NCBI GenBank assembly: GCA_046317855.1
Contig: JBKCVM010000147.1
Span: 1-64,000 of the forward strand
DNA: 64,000 bases
Direction: 5' to 3'
From: CAIOHW01 sp046317855
GTDB lineage: Bacteria > Bdellovibrionota > UBA1018
This document shows positions 25,847 to 35,247 of this stretch, in pieces. A program made the position numbers and the translations under genes. Under the pieces are notes generated by a model. It did no database searches and had not been told where the DNA came from. It saw only the letters and a list, made by a program, of their open reading frames with translations. The stretch's first letter is position 1; each line of letters starts with the position of its first letter.

Positions 25847-27118
25847 CTAATGGCGCCACCGTCTGGGCCTGCTACGGCGCTGCTGGCCGGGTTGGGCATG
25901 GCCGTTGGGTCGTGCGGGAGCGGGCTTCGCTCCGGCCGGCGCAGATCGAGGGGCGGACGCAGCAGCCACCAGTGCCGGAGCTTTTCCGCCAATGAGCTTT
26001 TGGATGCGCCCCCACATTTCGCGGTCTTCGGGCCCGAGGATGCTCACGGCTTCGCCCTCGGCTCCGGCTCGCGCCGTGCGGCCGATGCGGTGCACGTAGT
26101 CTTCGGGGACCTGCGGCAGGTCGTAGTTGATCACATGTCCGATGTGCGAAATATCGAGTCCGCGTGCCGCGATATCAGTTGCAACGAGGATTCGAAACTC
26201 ACCAGAGCGAAACCCGTCCATCGCGCGGTTGCGCTGGCCTTGGGTGCGATCGCCGTGGATTCTGGCAACGGGCAGGTTGTACTGCCCTAGAAATTTTGCC
26301 ACGCGATCGGTGCGGTGCTTGGTGCGCGTAAAGATAATGATCGAGCCCGGGCGCTCGTTGATGAGGTCCAGCAGCACATCATTTTTGTTTGCGGGCTTAC
26401 CTCCGGCCTTGGGCTGCGCCCCTAGCTGCACGATCGATTGCTGGATTTTTTCGACCGGACGCGAGACGGCGCCAATCGACACGCGCGTGGGCTGGTGGAG
26501 CATCTGCACGGCAAGTTTTTCGATTTCTGGGGCAAGAGTCGCTGAAAAGAGCAGGGTCTGCCTCTTTTTTGGAAGGTGCCTCAGGATCTGATTGAGCTGC
26601 GGTGCAAAGCCCATGTCGAGCATGCGGTCTGCTTCATCCAGGACCAGCGTGGACACGTGCGACAGGTTGACGCCGCGCTCCTTGAGGTGGTCGCAGAGTC
26701 GGCCCGGAGTGGCGATGATGATCTGGGGGCGTGACATCAGCGCGCGAGTCTGCTTGTGCATCGGGGCCCCTCCGATGATGAGTGCAGCCTTGATCTGAGG
26801 GCAGAACTGCGCAAGTTCGCCCAGCACTTCGGTGACCTGTTGCGCCAGCTCACGAGTGGGAACCAAAATGAGCGCCGAAGGACCTAAGGGCTTCTGCTGC
26901 TCCAAAAGGTGCGTGATCAGCGGAATTCCAAATGCTGCTGTCTTGCCCGTGCCCGTCTGTGCGCAGGCAATCAGGTCGTGCCCCTCGAGGGCCACCGGAA
27001 TGGACTGGGCTTGTACGGGAGTGGGGATTTTGAATTCCATGGCATGGAGTGCACGGTTCAGGCGCTCAGGAAGTTCGAGGGAGTCAAAAGAGGTCAGCGG
27101 GGAAGAGTTGGTAGTCAT
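25847..27118 (-). CDS. rhlE: DEAD-box RNA helicase, RhlE type
   Basis: A 423-residue ATP-dependent RNA helicase of cytoplasmic RNA metabolism. All core motifs are visible: the F and Q motifs at the start, AQTGTGKT (motif I, near 50), PTRELA, TPGR, DEAD in VLDEADRM, SAT in LFSATL, and HRIGRTARAG (motif VI, near 335). The last 60 residues are a basic, Ala-, Pro- and Arg-rich disordered tail, as in RhlE. I chose the ATG at 27118, giving MTTNSSPLTSF, over an in-frame TTG-type codon 57 bases upstream. It ends 11 bases before the limit of the TumE reading frame, so tumE could be read from the helicase transcript. Confidence 0.93.
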   Translation of the reverse strand: MTTNSSPLTSFDSLELPERLNRALHAMEFKIPTPVQAQSIPVALEGHDLIACAQTGTGKTAAFGIPLITHLLEQQKPLGPSALILVPTRELAQQVTEVLGELAQFCPQIKAALIIGGAPMHKQTRALMSRPQIIIATPGRLCDHLKERGVNLSHVSTLVLDEADRMLDMGFAPQLNQILRHLPKKRQTLLFSATLAPEIEKLAVQMLHQPTRVSIGAVSRPVEKIQQSIVQLGAQPKAGGKPANKNDVLLDLINERPGSIIIFTRTKHRTDRVAKFLGQYNLPVARIHGDRTQGQRNRAMDGFRSGEFRILVATDIAARGLDISHIGHVINYDLPQVPEDYVHRIGRTARAGAEGEAVSILGPEDREMWGRIQKLIGGKAPALVAAASAPRSAPAGAKPAPARPNGHAQPGQQRRSRPRRWRH

Positions 27119-27373
27119 ATGAATTGGTCGGGTATAGCAGCGTTTGTGGGACAAAGATAGTCTGGTTTTCCACACTGACCAAACCGATCCCTGTTTTTGA
27201 ACGAATCTTGGGCTCTCAAGCCCCGGTAGTTCAAAGTTCAGATCAATGCTCAGGCCTAAATTATTGCTTCATAGGGGCAGGGAGCAGTTCAGGATTTTCA
27301 CTTGCTGCCCGCAGCCGCCAAAGGTACCACCGCCGTCAACTATCTCCTGATCTAAAATAGGAACTTTTTTTCG

Positions 27374-28378
27374 ATGTCATTACTCACTAAAGCGGTTGCA
27401 CCTTTTTTGTTTAGTATTGCGCTTGCTCCTATGGCTCATGCTGCGCCGGCCCCGTCATTATCTAATGTCGGGCCTGGAGTTGGATCTGGATCTTCAAGCC
27501 TGCCTCCCAGCTCGTCCGGAACCTCGATGGGAACTTCAACCTCGTCGCGTCCGACGTCGGGCATCGGCCGATTCTTGGGCTTGAGCTATATGTCTTTTTT
27601 CAATGGCCCAGCCCTCAACGGAGATTTTTGGAAAAGTCCGGGCGCCACGGGCCGGCCGAGTGATTTGGGTTGGACGCTCAATAACAACGCGTCCGTTAAG
27701 TATAAGTTTAGTCAAAATTATGCCTTCGATGTGCAGTTTCGTTTTCAGGGGGTGCTGTCCAATCAATTTGGTGCTCGCTGGCAGGGTGCGCGTGTCGGGA
27801 TTTCAGGTCTCTTAGGCAGAATCGAAGCGCAGAGTTTTCAGCTGATTTGGACCGGTGCCGTTAATACCGACGTTCCAGGAATGGGCCAGATCAATCAGGA
27901 CCGTACCGTGATCATGAATCCCGGGCTCTTTTCAAATCTCACGGTGCGTCCGCGAGGAAGTCGCTGGTCTTTGTACACTTTCTTGTCGCCCAGAGTATTT
28001 CTCTACCGAGATAACCTCGCAATGGAGCCTCAGGCAGCCATGATGGGCATGAACCCCGGCGATAAGCCGCAGATCGCGTTTTTTGCGATTCCTTCGGTAA
28101 ACTACGACATCTCTGAAAACACTGCTCTGCGTTCAGGCATCACGATCAACATTTCTAAGAATGCAAACTCATCCAGCTTTCGCCGGTGGTTTGCGCCGAT
28201 CGACTTTGGAATCTCTCACAAGTTCAATCAAGCTCTGAGCATCTATCCCAACGTTTCGGTATCAGGGCCCTGGGATGATGGCATTAGGCAGGACATGGCA
28301 GCCCGGCGGGGGAGCTCGGTCATGGATTGGACCAAGACAGCGAGCGTGGGCCTCTGGCTCAGCGGAACTATCCTATAA
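27374..28378 (+). CDS. Exported protein, probable outer-membrane beta barrel
   Basis: A 334-residue protein of unknown function. A signal peptide (about 1-23, ending AHAA) is followed by a flexible Ser-, Gly- and Pro-rich linker to about residue 60. The rest alternates short beta-like hydrophobic strands with polar turns and many aromatic residues, and it ends in WLSGTIL. This is the look of an outer-membrane barrel, but no family is recognised. The ATG has AGGA 13 bases upstream. The 255 bases before it hold no gene I can support. Confidence 0.65.
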   Translation: MSLLTKAVAPFLFSIALAPMAHAAPAPSLSNVGPGVGSGSSSLPPSSSGTSMGTSTSSRPTSGIGRFLGLSYMSFFNGPALNGDFWKSPGATGRPSDLGWTLNNNASVKYKFSQNYAFDVQFRFQGVLSNQFGARWQGARVGISGLLGRIEAQSFQLIWTGAVNTDVPGMGQINQDRTVIMNPGLFSNLTVRPRGSRWSLYTFLSPRVFLYRDNLAMEPQAAMMGMNPGDKPQIAFFAIPSVNYDISENTALRSGITINISKNANSSSFRRWFAPIDFGISHKFNQALSIYPNVSVSGPWDDGIRQDMAARRGSSVMDWTKTASVGLWLSGTIL

Positions 28379-28407
28379 TAAAGAGCAGTTGGATTTGAGG
28401 GGTCAAT

Positions 28408-28485
<78 letters not shown>

Positions 28486-28516
28486 TTTTATCTATCCGGA
28501 GAACACTAGGGCGTAT

Positions 28517-30247
28517 CTAGGGAGTATCTATGAAGGGTGCGGTGTAACCTTCGCGCGCAAGGGCTTCGCGAATTAGTGAGACATGGTCTTGGCTAAATGA
28601 GCGCTCTGAGCGAGTTCTCAAAAAGACGCCGACCGATGCTGGCCCTCTTTCTCTAGGGCGAAAGTCGATCGCAATCAGTGTTTCATTTAGTTGCTCTCTC
28701 GAGACGAAACCTTTCATTGTCCTGCGTAGTAGCTTTTCGAGTCTTTCGGCCTCGACAATGAGGCTCGAGCGCAGCTCTGTGGGAATCATTGCCGGGGTCA
28801 TGGCCGGGGTTATGGCTTCTGGTCCTTCATAAATCGACGGTACAAACGTAATTCTAAAGCTATCTGGGGGGGCCTGAGCCATTAAGTTCGTCAAAAAGAC
28901 CTTCTTGTCGTCATCGTTGAGGGGGCGCTGAGGCATAAAGATGCCATCATCACCAAAAAAGGAGGCGCCCTTTTGGCTTGGAAAAGTCTGCTCAATGGCA
29001 GCATCAAAGCTACGCTTAGTGGCTTCAAAGTGGAGCGTTGCTTTGACTTCACCTGCGCGAACTGCGCGGATCGTTGCACTTAGGTCTTGCCCGTAAGTAT
29101 CTGCTAGCGCGCGAGCGGTTTGCTCTATATTGCGCGCGTTCTGCCCTTTTATATCAGCCGATATGATGCCGAGCTGCGCCTGGGAGAGATCGACCCCTTG
29201 GTGCTTTTCGATGAAGATCCCAGGCGAGAACTGATCGATCTCAGCCAAGTAGTTTTGAAGTCGAAGCGCTTGGTCAGAGCTCAGTCGTAGGCCAAAGGCC
29301 TTTTCAAAATCGGTCTGCAGCGAGGCAGTGAAACGATCGGGCGTGGTACTTTCGGGGGCAACTTTGCGAATGACTTCGATTGCTTCGGCCGAAAGGGTTT
29401 GAGCACCACTGCCATCGGTTGATGTTGGAGTCAGTGCGCCCGGGACTGTGCGCAGAAATTGGATAATTTCTTTTCGGTGGGCCTCACTCTGGGCTGCAGC
29501 TGCGCTGAGTGTCTGTCTCACATCTCCAAAGTACTGGATCGGGGGAGGTGTGTTGCTTTGGATTTGTTTTCTTGCCTGGCGGGCTGCCAGCCCCGCTTCG
29601 TCCGGGGTGCTGCCCATTCCACCAAGAAACCAGGTAGAGGGGGCTCGTGCGACCTTTCTTTTTTCAGAACTCCAAATGGAGACGAGCCCCGGAGAGCGCA
29701 GTTCTTGCTCGAAAAGCTCGTTTGTTTTTTGAAGGAGCCGATCGAGCCTCTTCCGAAACTCGGGATCGCTCCTTTGATTGTTTCTCTGAAAGCAGAGCCG
29801 TACTGATTTGAAATCTGAATATTGTCCTAAAAGAGATTTTTGGAGCTCCGGGTCCTCTGAAAGGGCCTGCCACAAGAGAGACTTGTGGAGATTGGTGAGG
29901 GCAGTGACCAGATCCTTATCGCGGACCACACTGTCATTGAGCTCCTTCATCAGGGAGTTCTGAATATCGATAAAGAGGGCGCCAGGCGGCCCGTCTCCTT
30001 GGTTGGCCTTTTTAGAGAGTGCGATGAAGGCCCGATTGTCGGCCTCACCGATATCAGGGAAGTTGCTAAAGTGACGGCGTAGCGTCACTGCGTTTAGCTG
30101 ACGGGGATGGGTCTGAACGGCGCGGTTAGCACCAAGGCGACTGAAGTAGGACTCACAGCTAGTTCGGAGCTGCGCATGGACAGAGGGAGTTGCCCCCGGG
30201 AGCAGAAAGGCGGCGAGGACCCCAAAATGAATCAGCCAAGATTTCAT
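28517..30247 (-). CDS. Large exported protein of unknown function
   Basis: A 576-residue protein with a signal peptide of about 26 residues (ending SVHAQ), then an N-terminal cysteine in RTSCESYFSRLGANRA. It is mostly alpha-helical and charged, with no repeat, membrane segment or catalytic motif that I recognise. A short segment, FFGDDGIFMPQRPL, looks like an exposed loop. The ATG at 30247 was preferred to an upstream codon at 30298 because it starts the signal peptide. It lies alone, facing tRNA-Pro. Periplasmic or secreted location is supported; function is not. Confidence 0.75.
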   Translation of the reverse strand: MKSWLIHFGVLAAFLLPGATPSVHAQLRTSCESYFSRLGANRAVQTHPRQLNAVTLRRHFSNFPDIGEADNRAFIALSKKANQGDGPPGALFIDIQNSLMKELNDSVVRDKDLVTALTNLHKSLLWQALSEDPELQKSLLGQYSDFKSVRLCFQRNNQRSDPEFRKRLDRLLQKTNELFEQELRSPGLVSIWSSEKRKVARAPSTWFLGGMGSTPDEAGLAARQARKQIQSNTPPPIQYFGDVRQTLSAAAAQSEAHRKEIIQFLRTVPGALTPTSTDGSGAQTLSAEAIEVIRKVAPESTTPDRFTASLQTDFEKAFGLRLSSDQALRLQNYLAEIDQFSPGIFIEKHQGVDLSQAQLGIISADIKGQNARNIEQTARALADTYGQDLSATIRAVRAGEVKATLHFEATKRSFDAAIEQTFPSQKGASFFGDDGIFMPQRPLNDDDKKVFLTNLMAQAPPDSFRITFVPSIYEGPEAITPAMTPAMIPTELRSSLIVEAERLEKLLRRTMKGFVSREQLNETLIAIDFRPRERGPASVGVFLRTRSERSFSQDHVSLIREALAREGYTAPFIDTP

Positions 30248-30421
30248 TTCGGTGGCCTGATTGCAGGATTTCTCGCCAGATATCAAGGGCCGTATCATTA
30301 GGATTCTATTCGGTAAAAGAACAGAGCGGGTTCAGTTTTTCTAAACTGATTCAGATCTCAGGATGGGTCTGAATTTTTGATTTCCGGCGCTTGAGAGTCC
30401 TAAATTCGGTCTAAAAGAGCC

Positions 30422-31234
30422 CTAGAGCGAACCCAGGGCCTCTAAAAACCGGTCGCCCACCCGCTCAAGCTCCTGTGGATGGGCCCGATAGTGCTCAGCG
30501 GCTGGGCCCGAGAGGATGAGGCCCGGCTCGGGCTTGAGTTCAATCGTCAATTGCGTGTCGCTTCGGGCTCCTAGCAATGCCTTGACGTTGGCAAAAACCG
30601 ATAGGCCTCCGGGTTGAGCCACCGTGCCGTCAGGATTGAGTCTGGGACCAAAGAAAGTACCAAATACTGCGGGCTTGCCCTGCTGATCGCGCAAAAATAC
30701 CTGTGAAACCATAAGGTCCGTCGGAAAGTTCTCGTCCACGGCCTTGATCAACGTTGCCATCCCCAACCAACGAAGACTTCGGATGTCGAGGTAAGCAAGA
30801 AACTGAGCGTTTCGAGAAAACGCCACTCCCGCGTTGACCTGAACTAGCGGCACATCGGTTCCAAGCGGCATGCCGTTTGGCAGAGTGCTCGTGGGCTCCA
30901 TTTGAACGTACTCGTTGTCGTAGAGCACGCTCATATTGAGATTGAAGCCAGCTTGAAAGGGTTGGGAACCCTGTACGAACGGGAGCGTGTAAAGAGTGCC
31001 ATAATCTTTGATAGCAAATTCGTTCGAGAAATTGGCTCGCACTCGCTGGGTGAACACGAGAGAGACCTTGGCAGTGTTGAGGTCAGGAGAAATTTCAAAG
31101 ACTGCTTTGTCGATATATTTTTTAGTGAACTTGCACCCTGAGCCGGTCAGGGCAAACGAGGCCAGCAGGGCAGCAACTGCAAAAGATGCTAAGGGTGCGC
31201 AAGACTTAAAGGAGCGTAGAATTTTCATAGTCAT
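30422..31234 (-). CDS. Exported protein, paralogue of the lipoprotein at 45.7 kb
   Basis: A 270-residue protein with a hydrophobic signal (about 15-30) ending LTGSGCKF; the cysteine suggests a lipoprotein, although the -3 residue is glycine rather than Leu/Val. The mature part shares its order of motifs with the protein at 45698: LPNG-P, a strand with AYLD, a glycine-rich turn near 200 and a C-terminal helix of about 25 residues. Both are about 268 residues. They appear to be paralogues of an unrecognised family. It lies 28 bases after the N-formylglutamate amidohydrolase gene, probably in one operon. The start could also be 6 bases later. Confidence 0.7.
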   Translation of the reverse strand: MTMKILRSFKSCAPLASFAVAALLASFALTGSGCKFTKKYIDKAVFEISPDLNTAKVSLVFTQRVRANFSNEFAIKDYGTLYTLPFVQGSQPFQAGFNLNMSVLYDNEYVQMEPTSTLPNGMPLGTDVPLVQVNAGVAFSRNAQFLAYLDIRSLRWLGMATLIKAVDENFPTDLMVSQVFLRDQQGKPAVFGTFFGPRLNPDGTVAQPGGLSVFANVKALLGARSDTQLTIELKPEPGLILSGPAAEHYRAHPQELERVGDRFLEALGSL

Positions 31235-31262
31235 AAAAGTATCTGGCCTGTGCCTTTTGTCG

Positions 31263-32102
31263 TCAATCGTGCTTTGGGGCTGCAGGAGCCGCGCCACGAA
31301 CAAATGCGTCAACCTCACCCAGCACTTGTCGCAACGTGTCTTGAAGAGACGCAAACTCTTGGGGCTTAGCCTCACGCGTTGATTCGTTCATGTAAAGCGC
31401 GCGATTTAGCTCGATTTGCACCGTGTGGTGCCCTTGGGCTGGCTTTCCGTAACGCTGTGTGATGCGACCGCCCTTGTACGGCCAATTAATCGAAACTCTT
31501 AATCCCGCTCTTGTAAAAGCCTGGACGATGAGAGCAACAAAATCGGGCCGCGAGGATTTACCTTCAAAGTCTGAGATCACCACATCGGGTCGGCGAGCGC
31601 CGGTGTCGGCGTGGGCCGCAGTGCCCTGGCTGGGCATGCTATGGCAATCCAGGTGAAAAATCTGTCGCTTGGGGTCGTTGGCTCGGGCCTGGTTCACCAG
31701 TCGGGAGATTTCTAAATGAAATGGGTCATTGTAGAGCTCAATCAGCTTTTGGTGCAGCTCCATCGACAGAGGTGCATTGAGAATGGCCTGTCCTTGAGTG
31801 GTCTTGGCCCAGTGAAAGCCCTTGGTGTGAGTGCCCTCGACGAGCGGTGCACCTTGGACAGTGCCCGCATCAATATCATCGGGCGTTCTGTTGAGGTCCA
31901 CTGCGTACCGGTGAGCTCGCGCGACCACGTTTGCAACTTTGAATTCTTGTAGGGCGGGAGCAAAAAGGCGGTCGACAAAGCGGTCGACATCCATCAGCAA
32001 AACCGATGGCGAAAGAGATTTGAGCCAAAAGGCCTCAGGCGGGATCCACTCGCCCGAGTGAGGAATGGTTGCGATCAGCGTTGCCGGCACGGCCTGCTGC
32101 AT
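31263..32102 (-). CDS. N-formylglutamate amidohydrolase family enzyme
   Basis: A 279-residue zinc-dependent hydrolase of the FGase family, which releases formate from N-formylglutamate at the end of histidine breakdown; other members act on other N-acyl substrates. IPHSGEWIPPEA at about 13-24 supplies a metal-binding histidine, HRYAVDLNR lies near 61-69, DCHSM near 150, and EL in VQIELNRALYM near 229. The length is usual. No other histidine-degradation gene is visible, so the substrate is open. It is followed by a paralogous lipoprotein-like gene. Confidence 0.87.
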   Translation of the reverse strand: MQQAVPATLIATIPHSGEWIPPEAFWLKSLSPSVLLMDVDRFVDRLFAPALQEFKVANVVARAHRYAVDLNRTPDDIDAGTVQGAPLVEGTHTKGFHWAKTTQGQAILNAPLSMELHQKLIELYNDPFHLEISRLVNQARANDPKRQIFHLDCHSMPSQGTAAHADTGARRPDVVISDFEGKSSRPDFVALIVQAFTRAGLRVSINWPYKGGRITQRYGKPAQGHHTVQIELNRALYMNESTREAKPQEFASLQDTLRQVLGEVDAFVRGAAPAAPKHD

Positions 32103-32152
32103 AGCCTTTAGGCTAGCGCAAACAGAGCCGTGCCGGCCACGAAAAACCCTCT

Positions 32153-32905
32153 CTACTTAATCTCGATCACTTTGTTAATGGCTTGTCCGTTCAATGAGCG
32201 AACATGAAATAAGGTTTGGCCTTTCCACGGGGACTTAAAAGGCACCTGTCGCTCAAAAGGGACGAGATTCTGAACACAAGAGGTAGCGCCCGGATGAGTC
32301 ACTTCAGCAACCGGAAGCACCTCGACAATATTAGCCTTACGCGCCAGGATTTGGATCTCTTTGAGTTTGACGCAGTCGCCCGGGAGTTTGCCCTTTAGAG
32401 TCACGGTCCCATTCTCGTAACTGAAGTCATCTACGATGGCGTAAAATTTTTCATCCGGGCTGTTTGGAGATTCTCCCGGTGTCTCTCGTGCGCGAGAAAT
32501 AGGCATCAGACCGAACTCTTTTTCTTTGGCTTGATCGGTCCGGATTTTGACTGAGTAATTGCCGGCAGGCAGCATCCCCACATCCACGACCGAAGTGTAA
32601 GGGATCATCACTTGTAAGCACCAAGGGGTGTCTAGAACATACGCTTGCTGAGTCACGTGAATCGTGCGGGTCTCATGCTCGACTTCGGCTTTGGTGGGGC
32701 CCACTTTGAAGCAAGTGTTGATGAAGCTTCCGCTTAAAACGACTTGAGCGTGGTCATTGGAGTCAAAGCCGGGAGGTGCAAAGACGGCTTCAGGAATATC
32801 TCGGATGATAGATACGCCGCCCTGTGCAAAGGCCAACGGAGCAGCGGCTGATGCGACAGTGAGTGCAGTTGCCAGGCTAAAAAGTTTTTTTGAGAGGGTC
32901 TTCAT
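32153..32905 (-). CDS. Exported protein of unknown function
   Basis: A 250-residue protein with a clear signal peptide (1-26, ending PLAFAQ) and no membrane segment. The mature domain is beta-rich with four conserved-looking cysteines (CFKV, CLQV, DCVKL, CVQN), which may form disulphides in the periplasm. I do not recognise a family. The ATG at 32905 has AAAGGAG upstream. It stands alone between the FGase gene and the PilZ gene. The 205 bases upstream hold no gene I can support. Confidence 0.75.
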   Translation of the reverse strand: MKTLSKKLFSLATALTVASAAAPLAFAQGGVSIIRDIPEAVFAPPGFDSNDHAQVVLSGSFINTCFKVGPTKAEVEHETRTIHVTQQAYVLDTPWCLQVMIPYTSVVDVGMLPAGNYSVKIRTDQAKEKEFGLMPISRARETPGESPNSPDEKFYAIVDDFSYENGTVTLKGKLPGDCVKLKEIQILARKANIVEVLPVAEVTHPGATSCVQNLVPFERQVPFKSPWKGQTLFHVRSLNGQAINKVIEIK

Positions 32906-33110
32906 GAGCGATTCTCCTTTGATGGACAGCTGATATACCGCGTGAATAGCAGGCGGCATGCCAAAGGGAAAGAACTTGGATCATTTCAAGTGTGTTTCGA
33001 AAACACCTGCAGATAGGCTCATTTTTGAAGAGGGACCCCAAAGAGCCCATCCTTTGATCAAGGGCGGGCGAGGCACCTTGACTCACGGGTTGGGCTTTTT
33101 TGTCTCGGGC

Positions 33111-33815
33111 TCACGCCGCACGATCTGCACTCTCGCCTGATGCCTCGATCCACTTGCCAAGAGCTTCGAGAGAAGCGGATGCGACTTGCCCAAACGCTAT
33201 TCGAGAACGCGCTGCGCCAGGGCGATCAGACTCAGTGAGTACTGAGCCAGTAAAGACAAACTTATTGGTGGAGTTGGGCTCCGAGAGAAAAATAGTGCAC
33301 TCCGCTCCAATTAAGTGTTCTGGGATAGCGCGTTCGAGCGCCATGCCACCCATCGAGATATTTTTGGTGAAGGTTCGAAAAGCATGTTTGTCAGAAATCA
33401 GGACAACCTGAAGTTTGATGTTTTTGCGGGGATACTGGCGACGATCGGCCCAGCTTCTTCTGTCCACACCAGCGCCTCGCCTTTCGCCATCTGATGGAGT
33501 GACAGGGCGAGCTTGCCCCAGTGAGCGGACTTGCCCCGCTGAGGGATCGAGAGCAACTGTGAGATACTTCTCGAGCCAAGCGATTTGAGCGGACGACATT
33601 GCCAGCTCATTGGGAATGGGTGGAAGGCCAAACTTTCGTAACTTGAATGCCGGAATCTCAGCACAAGAAAACCACTCTGGCCGGTCCGAGCGGCAAGCCA
33701 GCCAGCGCGTCAGCTCTACGGGCTCAAGAGCCGACAGAAAATTGACGAGCTCAGCATCGGTGAGCTGTTCTCTCATCTCTCCTGTGGCCGAGTTTTTAGC
33801 GCTCCAATAGAGCAT
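33111..33815 (-). CDS. PilZ-domain protein with GYF-like N-terminus
   Basis: A 234-residue cytoplasmic protein. Residues 1-58 resemble a GYF_2-type domain (YW at 3-4, LTDAELVNFL, RPEWF at 45-49). The PilZ domain at about 125-225 has R126QYPR130 and NISMGG (152-157), both needed for cyclic di-GMP binding, so it should be a c-di-GMP receptor. The open frame continues upstream to 34133, but that part runs through the opposite-strand outer-membrane protein gene and has no homology. ATG 33815 has AAGGAG upstream. It is divergent from the ExbB-type operon by 70 bases and is probably a regulator of it. Confidence 0.82.
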   Translation of the reverse strand: MLYWSAKNSATGEMREQLTDAELVNFLSALEPVELTRWLACRSDRPEWFSCAEIPAFKLRKFGLPPIPNELAMSSAQIAWLEKYLTVALDPSAGQVRSLGQARPVTPSDGERRGAGVDRRSWADRRQYPRKNIKLQVVLISDKHAFRTFTKNISMGGMALERAIPEHLIGAECTIFLSEPNSTNKFVFTGSVLTESDRPGAARSRIAFGQVASASLEALGKWIEASGESADRAA

Positions 33816-33885
33816 GAGCAGCGCAATCTCCTTAGTCACTGTTTCGGCATGCAGGCCAGAAATTTTGAGGCTATCCTTAGAAGTA

Positions 33886-34569
33886 ATGCGGAACCATGGA
33901 AGGTGCAGTCTATTTTCGATTATTCTTTTCTTGGCGCTTTGCGCGAGCACACTGACTTCGAGTGCTAATCCAGCGCAGGAGGCGCTTGAACGGGATGCCC
34001 CCGTGGTTTTCAAAGACATGGGAGTGGTCCAGAACAAGGCAATGAACAAGGGGGGACGCTTTCTCTTTGCCCCAGCTTTTTCGTTCGATTTCTCGGATGG
34101 TCCGTACACTATGTATTCTGTGGGTGCACGCATCGGTTATGCGCTTTCTGATTTTTGGGAAGTGTACCTCGTTGCAAATCCCAAATTTATTGCCAACAAG
34201 CGCGGGTTCTTCAGTTCTCTCGAAAGAATCACTGCCAATAACAACATTGATTTAGATTTAGAGGGCTCCATCGCTCAGGGTGAGTACGGCATACAGCTGC
34301 TCTGGGCGCCTTTATACGGCAAGGACAGCCTAGGTATTTCTCGAATTTTGCGCAGTGATACTTTCCTTCGCTTTGGGGCCTCCCGCATTGCCTATGACGG
34401 AGCCTTTGGAGTCAAGTTGGGTCTAGGTATCGGAAAGACCTTCTTTCTCTCTAAGTGGGCGGGGCTGAGGGCGATCGTTGAGACCTCACTTACCCAGACG
34501 ATCTACTCAGGGGTGAAAGAGTTCACGCCGATCACTTACGTTGAATCCGGGCTGGTGTTTTATCTGTAA
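33886..34569 (+). CDS. Exported outer-membrane beta-barrel-like protein
   Basis: A 227-residue protein with a signal peptide (about 1-28), then alternating amphipathic strands with aromatic girdles and a terminal VESGLVFYL, as in small outer-membrane barrels with C-terminal Phe or Leu. It is first in the ExbB-ExbD-TPR-FHA operon, ending 24 bases before the exbB-like gene. Agl-Glt systems of Myxococcus likewise include outer-membrane barrels (GltA, GltB). I chose ATG 33886; an ATG at 33814 would put 24 charged residues before the signal. Confidence 0.7.
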   Translation: MRNHGRCSLFSIILFLALCASTLTSSANPAQEALERDAPVVFKDMGVVQNKAMNKGGRFLFAPAFSFDFSDGPYTMYSVGARIGYALSDFWEVYLVANPKFIANKRGFFSSLERITANNNIDLDLEGSIAQGEYGIQLLWAPLYGKDSLGISRILRSDTFLRFGASRIAYDGAFGVKLGLGIGKTFFLSKWAGLRAIVETSLTQTIYSGVKEFTPITYVESGLVFYL

Positions 34570-34593
34570 CCAAAATCTCAATTCGATGGAGCA

Positions 34594-35247
34594 ATGACTG
34601 TGAATCAAACGGGTGGCGTTTTTGAAGTCCTCATTCTGCATGGTGGAATCGGAACCTGGCTGATCTTTGCCTCTGCTGCTGTTTTGATAGTGATCGGCGC
34701 GGAGAGGCTCTTTGCCCTATTTGTCGGGCTTTCATTTCGAACAAACGCCGCTGTTGAGCAGATTCGTTCTGCGATCTTGGCGCATAACTACACAGATGCG
34801 ATTCAGGTCTGTAATGCTAAGGCTGCCGCACCCGATCTCCAAGTCGTCAAGGCCGCGCTCATGGCTGCCGAAAACGGTAGGGAGGCCATGCGCGCATCGC
34901 TGGGGGCGTCGCTCCTTGAGGTCACGCATCGGTGTGAAGCCAGGTTGTCTTACATTGCTCTCCTTGCCAACGTAGCCACATTGCTTGGGCTTTTTGGAAC
35001 CATCACGGGTTTGATCAAGACTTTCTCCGCGATGGCCAATGCCGATCCCAGCGATAAGGCGCGACTGCTCGGAATGGGGATCTCAGAAGCGATGTACGCA
35101 ACAGCTGCAGGTCTTGCGGTGGGGATCGCAGCGATGGTGGTTCATACTCTCTGTACTGCCAAGGCTGACTCGATTGTTGGGCAGGCTCAAGATGTCGGCT
35201 TTAAAGTCATGACTTGGATTGAGCAGGCCGAGCGCAAGCATGGATGA
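34594..35247 (+). CDS. TolQ/ExbB/AglR-type proton channel subunit
   Basis: A 217-residue inner-membrane protein that with TolR/ExbD partners turns the proton motive force into movement or force across the envelope. Three membrane segments are at about 18-45, 124-150 and 165-190, with the cytoplasmic loop between the first two. LLGLFGTITGLI contains the conserved Thr that faces the channel, and GISEAMYATAAGLAVGI is the third-helix motif. The ATG has GGAG upstream. It overlaps the first ExbD-type gene by 8 bases. Order and partners match an AglR-like channel more than a siderophore ExbB. Confidence 0.9.
   Translation: MTVNQTGGVFEVLILHGGIGTWLIFASAAVLIVIGAERLFALFVGLSFRTNAAVEQIRSAILAHNYTDAIQVCNAKAAAPDLQVVKAALMAAENGREAMRASLGASLLEVTHRCEARLSYIALLANVATLLGLFGTITGLIKTFSAMANADPSDKARLLGMGISEAMYATAAGLAVGIAAMVVHTLCTAKADSIVGQAQDVGFKVMTWIEQAERKHG

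Noticed and set aside
30300..30395. Small hairpins (CAGTTT/AAACTG and ATTCAGA/TCTGAAT) in the gap after the exported protein
   Set aside because: Short stems with weak T-runs; cannot be told from chance in an AT-richer gap.
33816..34133. N-terminal extension of the PilZ frame
   Set aside because: It runs antisense through the outer-membrane protein gene, has no homology, and an internal ATG with AAGGAG gives a good protein.
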